From: Photobacterium sp. DA100
GTDB lineage: Bacteria; Pseudomonadota; Gammaproteobacteria; Enterobacterales; Vibrionaceae
Assembly (NCBI RefSeq): GCF_029223585.1
Contig: NZ_CP119424.1
Location: forward strand, 1,488,001 to 1,552,000
DNA: 64,000 bases
Reading direction: 5' to 3'
Positions within the stretch are counted from its first letter, which is position 1, and every line of letters begins with the position of its first letter. Shown here piece by piece: positions 59,311 through 64,000 of the stretch. Position numbers and translations under genes: made by a program. The notes beneath the pieces were generated by a model. The model made no database searches. It was not told where the DNA came from and saw only the letters and a program-made list of their open reading frames with translations.

Positions 59311-60210
59311 TCAGTTGAGCCTTTTTCTACCTGCATTCAGCAACATATCATAGAAACATTTTGCTGCCGGGCCTGTTTTCACGCCTTTGGGTAAAGTCAG
59401 GTGCAACGGCACTTGATAACGTTCGGCGTTTTCTATGCTGAGTACTACCATGCTGTCACCAGCACGGCTTTTTACGATGTGCTCTGGTAAACGACAGAAT
59501 CCCACCCCCTGCTCAACGGCTCGAAAAGCATGGTCGAAATTATCGACCGTGATTCGCTGGCGAGATTTCAACCAGCCAATATCTTGCTTACTGTTTCTAT
59601 CACGTTCACCGCCTAAATCACGGACCACAATCTGGCTGGTGGTAGAGAGATCGCCAAAGCAAAGTGACGTTTTTTGTGCCAGAGGATGATGTGTAGCGAT
59701 AACTGGAACCATGGAAATCACCCCAAAAGCTTCAGCAGGGTAGTTGGTAACCGGCAGATTAATGATAGCGATGTCCGCTTGCTCGCTAGTAACCATTTCT
59801 TGGGTCTTAGACAGCGAGGTTTCCACAACCTGAATCGACGTCGTGCTGTTTTGCGACAAGTATTCCGCCATCGGGTGATATAGCCATGCCGGATCACAAA
59901 GGTGATCGATAGCAATCGTGATTTCAGACTCTATCCCTTTGGCTATCTGTTCGCTCATCACCTCCAAATCACGCGCCTGCTCAAGCATGGCATTGGCCCT
60001 GCGCAGTAACGCCTGCCCCTCCTCCGTGAGAACGGCCCTTCGCTTTTGCACTTCTACCAATGAAACCCCTAATTGTTCTTCGAGTTTTTTCACCGCATAG
60101 ATAAGCGTGGTATGGCTTTTGTTCAAGTTGGTGGCCGCTGCCTGAATACTGCCAGCACGATCAATCTCCTGCAGCGTCAGCCATTGATCGAGAGTGGTCT
60201 TTAATCTCAT
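59311..60210 (-). CDS. LysR-family regulator
   Basis: A 299-residue LysR protein with the usual helix-turn-helix (LTLQEIDRAGSIQAAATNLN, SHTTLIYAVKKLEEQLGVSL) and effector domain. It is divergent from the YdhR-like and small membrane protein genes and probably controls them. Confidence 0.9.
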   Translation of the reverse strand: MRLKTTLDQWLTLQEIDRAGSIQAAATNLNKSHTTLIYAVKKLEEQLGVSLVEVQKRRAVLTEEGQALLRRANAMLEQARDLEVMSEQIAKGIESEITIAIDHLCDPAWLYHPMAEYLSQNSTTSIQVVETSLSKTQEMVTSEQADIAIINLPVTNYPAEAFGVISMVPVIATHHPLAQKTSLCFGDLSTTSQIVVRDLGGERDRNSKQDIGWLKSRQRITVDNFDHAFRAVEQGVGFCRLPEHIVKSRAGDSMVVLSIENAERYQVPLHLTLPKGVKTGPAAKCFYDMLLNAGRKRLN

Positions 60211-60338
60211 ATGTCTAAATATTCCACATTTACCCGCAATATTATGAACTTTTCTGTTGGTTTTTTATAGATCAGAATGATCCCACAATTTAAAACGAAG
60301 CCGATGAAGCTGGCTTGTTCCAATGTGGAGATATAACA

Positions 60339-60647
60339 ATGGCGAAACTACTACAGGTTGATTTTGAGTTTAGCGGTCCGTTTGGTAAAGAACTGTCCAG
60401 TGCATTAGCTGGCCTTGCCGAGTCAATTAACAATGAACCGGGCATGATCTGGAAGATCTGGACAGAGAGTGAAAACGATCAGCTAGGTGGCGGTATCTAT
60501 CTGTTTGAAGACCAAGCGAGTGCACAGACATACCTAGATATGCACACAGCTCGTTTACAGCAAATGGGGATCAATAAAGTTCGGGGGAAGATTTTTGACA
60601 TCAACCAACCGCTAACCTCAATAAATGAAGGCCCGGTCAATCAGTGA
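60339..60647 (+). CDS. YdhR-family putative monooxygenase
   Basis: A 102-residue dimeric alpha/beta-barrel protein (PF08803). It has the family blocks LLQVDFEFSGPFG, NNEPGMIWKIWTESE, GGGIYLFEDQASAQTYL and MHTARLQQMGI. Members are small cofactor-free-type oxygenases of unknown substrate. The ATG at 60339 follows GGAG. It is 7 bp before the next gene, so the two form a small operon beside the divergent LysR gene. Confidence 0.88.
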   Translation: MAKLLQVDFEFSGPFGKELSSALAGLAESINNEPGMIWKIWTESENDQLGGGIYLFEDQASAQTYLDMHTARLQQMGINKVRGKIFDINQPLTSINEGPVNQ

Positions 60648-60654
60648 GGCAACG

Positions 60655-61026
60655 ATGAACAACAAAACCTTTTTAACTCTGCATGGCGCAATTTACCTCG
60701 TCTTTGCCCTGGCGCTGTTCTTTGTACCTGGCCTAATGTGGCCAATGTATGGTGTCGAGCTCAATGACCAATATGCGTATTTCCTCTCGCAGCATACCAG
60801 TATCTTTCTCGGCGGAATCGCCGCAGTCAGCCTGATGCTCAGAGACATTGCGCCCAGTGCAGTGGCAAGAAGACTGTTTGCCGCTTTACTGGTCAACAAC
60901 GCTCTCGGTGCCATAATTACTGTTTATGCTGGCGTTAAAGGGATATTTACTGGCTTCGGCTGGAGCGATCCCGCTTTCTTTACCCTGCTTTCAGTACTGA
61001 GCTACCTACAACTGAAAAAACAGTAG
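60655..61026 (+). CDS. Small four-span membrane protein
   Basis: A 123-residue protein with four hydrophobic segments (LHGAIYLVFALALFFVPGLM, SIFLGGIAAVSLML, RRLFAALLVNNALGAIITVY, AFFTLLSVLSYLQL). No specific family recognised; resembles small DoxX-like or DUF membrane proteins. GAGG lies 5-6 bp before the ATG at 60655. Co-transcribed with the YdhR-like gene. Confidence 0.72.
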   Translation: MNNKTFLTLHGAIYLVFALALFFVPGLMWPMYGVELNDQYAYFLSQHTSIFLGGIAAVSLMLRDIAPSAVARRLFAALLVNNALGAIITVYAGVKGIFTGFGWSDPAFFTLLSVLSYLQLKKQ

Positions 61027-61084
61027 GCTATCACCCTCGTTGCCGAGCACATATGCTCACAGCATAAACGCTTTGACCATCGAA

Positions 61085-61107
61085 CCCACTACCTTTTCGG
61101 TAGTGGG
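61085..61107. terminator. Hairpin between convergent genes
   Basis: Perfect 9-bp stem CCCACTACC / GGTAGTGGG with TTTTC loop. No clear T-tract, so termination is only probable. Confidence 0.45.
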
Positions 61108-61178
61108 CAGCCCCAAGGAGACAGCGGTTCGCAAGCAAGAGTAACACCTTCACCATCATCGGTACTTGCAAGCATTAT

Positions 61179-62045
61179 TTAAGATGAAGAAGGCTTCAGC
61201 GCCAGCACCTCATCAATATCACTTGCGCTGTGGCGTTCTGCCACCTGCTCCCACTCTTCCCCCCAGGTGCGGTTGACCATTCGGCCCCGCTGGACAGCTG
61301 GACGAACCTCGATTTCTTTCGCCCAACGTACGACATGGGTGTACTGCTCGACTTGGAGAAATTCCGCCGCATCATACAGCTTGCCAAGCACCAGATTGCC
61401 ATACCACGGCCAGATTGCCATATCGGCGATAGAATACTCATCACCGGCCACAAAGGCGTTGTCTGCAAGCTGCTTGTCGAGTACATCAAGCTGGCGCTTG
61501 GCTTCCATGGCAAAGCGATCAATTGGATATTCAAGTTTCATTGGCGCATAGGCATAGAAATGGCCAAAACCGCCACCGAGATATGGTGCAGAGCCCTGTA
61601 GCCAGAACAGCCAATTCATCACCTTTGTTTTGGCGTCGAGCTGTTGGGGAAGGAAATGGCCAAACTTCTCAGCCAGATAAAGCAAGATTGCCCCAGACTC
61701 AAACACATTAATCGGCTTTTCTACCGAGTAGTCGACCAGCGCGGGAATTTTAGAATTGGGGTTGACCTCGACAAACCCAGATGAAAACTGCTCACCATCG
61801 CCGATGCGCACCAAATGCGCATCATACTCGGCTTCTGATACCCCAGCAGCCAGCAACTCCTCCAGCATGATGGTGACCTTCTGGCCATTCGGCGTACCCA
61901 TCGAGTAAAGCTGCAAGGGGTGAGAGCCGATAGGCAAATCCTGCTCATACCTGGCCCCTGCATCAGGCCGGTTGATACTCGCCCACTCTCCCCCATTTTC
62001 ATTGTCGTACGTCCATACTTCAGGCGGGTTATATTCAGCCCCCAT
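61179..62045 (-). CDS. yghU: YghU-type glutathione S-transferase / disulfide reductase
   Basis: A 288-residue Nu-class GST. The Nu-class front NRPDAGARYEQDLPIGSHPL and the glutathione-site segments GTPNGQKVTIMLEELLAAGV, EVNPNSKIPAL and FESGAILLYLAEKFG closely match E. coli YghU, including the Thr/Asn residues used in place of a catalytic Tyr or Cys. It shows disulfide reductase activity in E. coli. GAGGATGAGCGT precedes the ATG. Monocistronic. Confidence 0.95.
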   Translation of the reverse strand: MGAEYNPPEVWTYDNENGGEWASINRPDAGARYEQDLPIGSHPLQLYSMGTPNGQKVTIMLEELLAAGVSEAEYDAHLVRIGDGEQFSSGFVEVNPNSKIPALVDYSVEKPINVFESGAILLYLAEKFGHFLPQQLDAKTKVMNWLFWLQGSAPYLGGGFGHFYAYAPMKLEYPIDRFAMEAKRQLDVLDKQLADNAFVAGDEYSIADMAIWPWYGNLVLGKLYDAAEFLQVEQYTHVVRWAKEIEVRPAVQRGRMVNRTWGEEWEQVAERHSASDIDEVLALKPSSS

Positions 62046-62333
62046 ACGCTCATCCTCGCTTGCTTAATAGCACAACACCCAACTCAGCAATATCACCGCA
62101 ACCGCCGCACCATTTGCCGTCGCTTAACACAACCGTTGGCCAAGTGTTTAGCATAACGCAAAACTCTTGATTTGCTATCCGCAGTCAAAGCGATTGAGAG
62201 ACTCGGCTTTAACAAACAAACACCAGCCGACAACATGTGAAATGAGATTTGATTCTGAGGAAGATAAGTATAGTTGCATCCCTTTTATGATATACTTTCA
62301 GCCCTTTAGCAAATCGAATAAGCAAGTTTCACC

Positions 62334-63335
62334 ATGGCAAATATCAGAGATGTCGCAAAAGAAGCCAATGTTTCCGTCGCTACTGTTTCTAGGGTAATCA
62401 ACAGGCTGCCACACACTAGCAAGACAGCGATTAAAGCGGTTAATGAGGCGATGAAAAAGCTTGGCTATAACCCGACAGAAAAAAGCAAGTCTTCCAATGC
62501 CCACTCTGCGCATTCCATTGGTGTCTTAGTTGCCGATGTATCGAATTCATTTTATGGTTTGATGGTAAAAGCGGTCGATAAAGTGGCAAGGGAGCAAAAG
62601 CGCCAGATCCTCATCAGCCATGGTTACCATAATGCAGACTATGAGCGTGAAGCGATAGAACTGCTGGTTAAAAATCGCTGTGAATCTCTCGTTGTGCATG
62701 CCAAGGGCTTAAGTGATGAAGAACTCATCAAGTTTGCCGATCAAATCCCTGGCTTGGTGATCATCAACCGTCATATACCCGCCATAGCCGACCGTTGTAT
62801 TTCACTCGATAATGTCAAAGGCAGCTATCAAGCAGTGAGCTACCTTATTCAGCAAGGCCATAAGAATATTGGCTATCTTGCATCAAGCCATAACATTGAT
62901 GATTCCATTGACAGAAAAGCAGGCTTTAGACAAGCGCTGGTAGATAATAACCTCAAGTACTCCGATGCCTTAGTTGTGTCAGGCGAGCCCGATGAAGCCG
63001 GAGGAGCGGAGGCGATGAGTAACCTGCTCGCTAAGAACCTGCCAATTACTGCAGTAGCAACCTACAACGATTTTATGGCCGCCGGCGCTATTTCAGTCCT
63101 GAGAGCCAATAATATTCGTGTGCCGGAAGACATCTCAATTATCGGTTATGACGATGCCGGAATTGCGACCTACCTTCAGCCACAACTGACAACAGTCCGC
63201 TATCCAATTCAAATCATGGCTGAGCAAGCAGCGATGCTGGCAATCGAGTTGGCATCAATGCAAACGCCCGATGATGCGGCAAACAATGTCTATATTCCGA
63301 CCTTAGTTCCAAGAGACTCTGTCGCCAAACAATAA
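62334..63335 (+). CDS. LacI/GalR-family regulator
   Basis: A 333-residue repressor: helix-turn-helix IRDVAKEANVSVATVSRVIN (about residues 4-23), hinge, and a sugar-binding core (HSIGVLVADVSNSFYG, INRHIPAIADRCISLDN, VPEDISIIGYDDAGIATYLQ, P-Q-L-T-T-V-R-Y). It is convergent with the GH30 gene at the window edge and may regulate a glycan-degradation locus continuing outside. The ribosome-binding site is weak. Confidence 0.92.
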   Translation: MANIRDVAKEANVSVATVSRVINRLPHTSKTAIKAVNEAMKKLGYNPTEKSKSSNAHSAHSIGVLVADVSNSFYGLMVKAVDKVAREQKRQILISHGYHNADYEREAIELLVKNRCESLVVHAKGLSDEELIKFADQIPGLVIINRHIPAIADRCISLDNVKGSYQAVSYLIQQGHKNIGYLASSHNIDDSIDRKAGFRQALVDNNLKYSDALVVSGEPDEAGGAEAMSNLLAKNLPITAVATYNDFMAAGAISVLRANNIRVPEDISIIGYDDAGIATYLQPQLTTVRYPIQIMAEQAAMLAIELASMQTPDDAANNVYIPTLVPRDSVAKQ

Positions 63336-63366
63336 AAAAAGTCCGCTATTTGATAGCGGACTTTTT
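63336..63366. terminator. Bidirectional terminator between lacI-type gene and GH30 gene
   Basis: Perfect 13-bp stem AAAAAGTCCGCTA / TAGCGGACTTTTT; A- and T-rich on both sides. Confidence 0.9.
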
Positions 63367-63387
63367 ATTAACTGGCAGTACTAGTGG

Positions 63388-64000
63388 TTATAGCGTTGCC
63401 ACGAAAGTGACTGTCGAACGCGGAGGTACGACATACTCGGCGTCTTTCTTCGCCAGGGCGACTTCTTCGAGATCGTATTCCTTGTTCGTTACGTAAGTTG
63501 TCAGTTGGCTGATTTTGGCCTCGTTGCCAATATCAAGATCCACACCTTCCGCTGTATCTCCCATATTGACCATCACAACGACCAACTCTTTGCCTTGTGG
63601 TGAAAGATAGGCTGACGCCATAAGCCCTTTCAAATCATCATAGCCACCAAGCTCCACTCGTTGATAGCCTGGACGGATGAATCGGCTGTAGTTACCCACA
63701 GTCCACATCATTTTGGAATCTTGAACCGTATTAGCATCAAGCGAAGGCGCAATTTTCACCATACCATCTTTATAATCGTAAGGGGTCAGACCCAGCCACC
63801 AATGCCAAGCCGATGCATTCAACCTGGTTAGGTCGCGGTGAATGATCCTGCCGACATGCAATGCGTAGTCCATGTCATTGACATCAAAACCATGACCGTC
63901 AAAATCACGGACGCCGCCCGCGCCGCCAAGAATACTCATTTCACTCATCCAGATTTGGGCATCTGGCGATACTGCCTTGACGTTGTCGTAGGTCATATCA
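63388..64000 (-). CDS. GH30-family glycoside hydrolase, C-terminal part (cut by window end)
   Basis: The frame is open through position 64000, so only the last 200 or so residues are seen. The catalytic nucleophile Glu lies in IWMSEMSILGG, with the ASAWHWWLGLTP segment after it. The C-terminal beta-sandwich (RFIRPGYQRVELGG, ASAYLSPQGKELVVVMVN, VVPPRSTVTFVATL) is typical of GH30 endo-glycanases, which include beta-1,6-galactanases and glucuronoxylanases. Signal peptide and the acid/base Glu lie outside. The substrate cannot be named. Confidence 0.82.
   Translation of the reverse strand, partial: DMTYDNVKAVSPDAQIWMSEMSILGGAGGVRDFDGHGFDVNDMDYALHVGRIIHRDLTRLNASAWHWWLGLTPYDYKDGMVKIAPSLDANTVQDSKMMWTVGNYSRFIRPGYQRVELGGYDDLKGLMASAYLSPQGKELVVVMVNMGDTAEGVDLDIGNEAKISQLTTYVTNKEYDLEEVALAKKDAEYVVPPRSTVTFVATL

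Noticed and set aside
1..64000. CRISPR arrays, tRNA or rRNA genes, prophage or integron features
   Set aside because: None seen on reading: no regularly spaced direct repeats, no cloverleaf or rRNA segments recognised, no integrase, transposase or phage structural genes.

Overview
The window is gamma-proteobacterial and most likely from a Vibrionaceae member (Photobacterium, Grimontia or Vibrio type). The reasons are a mannitol locus of mtlA-mtlD-mtlR order, an MtrCAB extracellular electron transfer locus with the PdsA/CymA partners known from vibrios, a LacI-type ScrR repressor, and a GH19 chitinase. Genes are dense. No rRNA, tRNA, CRISPR array, prophage or transposase gene was seen. The content is accessory metabolism and regulation, as expected for a secondary chromosome or a variable part of the main one; this is inference from gene content only.

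Region 1 (1-15.1 kb) is for carbohydrate uptake. It holds a LysR regulator, a LamB-family porin behind a CRP-like site and two copies of a TGGGAA-N2-TTCCCA palindrome, a second sugar porin under ScrR-type operators, scrR, and a mannitol cluster running mtlA-mtlD-small unknown-EIIC-only paralogue-mtlR. A GntR regulator and sucrose PTS genes scrA-scrB follow. A structured, terminator-bearing stretch antisense to the mtlA leader is a good candidate for an MtlS-like antisense RNA.

Region 2 (15.1-22.3 kb) is an electron conduit: mtrC-mtrA-mtrB on the minus strand (two decaheme cytochromes and a beta-barrel), and divergently a diheme periplasmic cytochrome (PdsA-like) and a tetraheme quinol dehydrogenase (CymA-like). 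Together they form a complete route from inner-membrane quinol to the cell surface.

Region 3 (22.3-28.7 kb) has single-gene units: hpd, a CHAD protein, a glutathione peroxidase, adenine deaminase, a SYLF-domain protein and a short palindromic repeat.

Region 4 (28.8-37.4 kb) is the most interesting. An AllS-like LysR regulator precedes an operon with a biuret-hydrolase-like cysteine hydrolase, the three oxamate transcarbamylase subunits (AllH, AllF, AllG), carbamate kinase, a stand-alone homologue of the allophanate hydrolase C-terminal domain, and an NCS1 permease. The set predicts import of an N-carbamoyl compound, hydrolysis, phosphorolysis to carbamoyl phosphate, and ATP formation. The usual allantoin genes are absent, so the substrate is open; biuret/allophanate is one hypothesis.

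Region 5 (37.4-64 kb) is mixed. It has a 265-bp MITE-like palindrome related to the repeat near 27.2 kb, mogA, gabD, an M14-type deacylase, a lipoprotein, a prolyl-aminopeptidase-like hydrolase, a large four-repeat retropepsin-like protein, a triple-CHRD lipoprotein, maltose acetyltransferase (with the same TGGGAA-N2-TTCCCA palindrome upstream), an amino-acid permease, a GH19 chitinase, ridA, several LysR/AraC/LacI regulators with divergent transport or small-enzyme genes, yghU, and a partial GH30 hydrolase cut by the window end.
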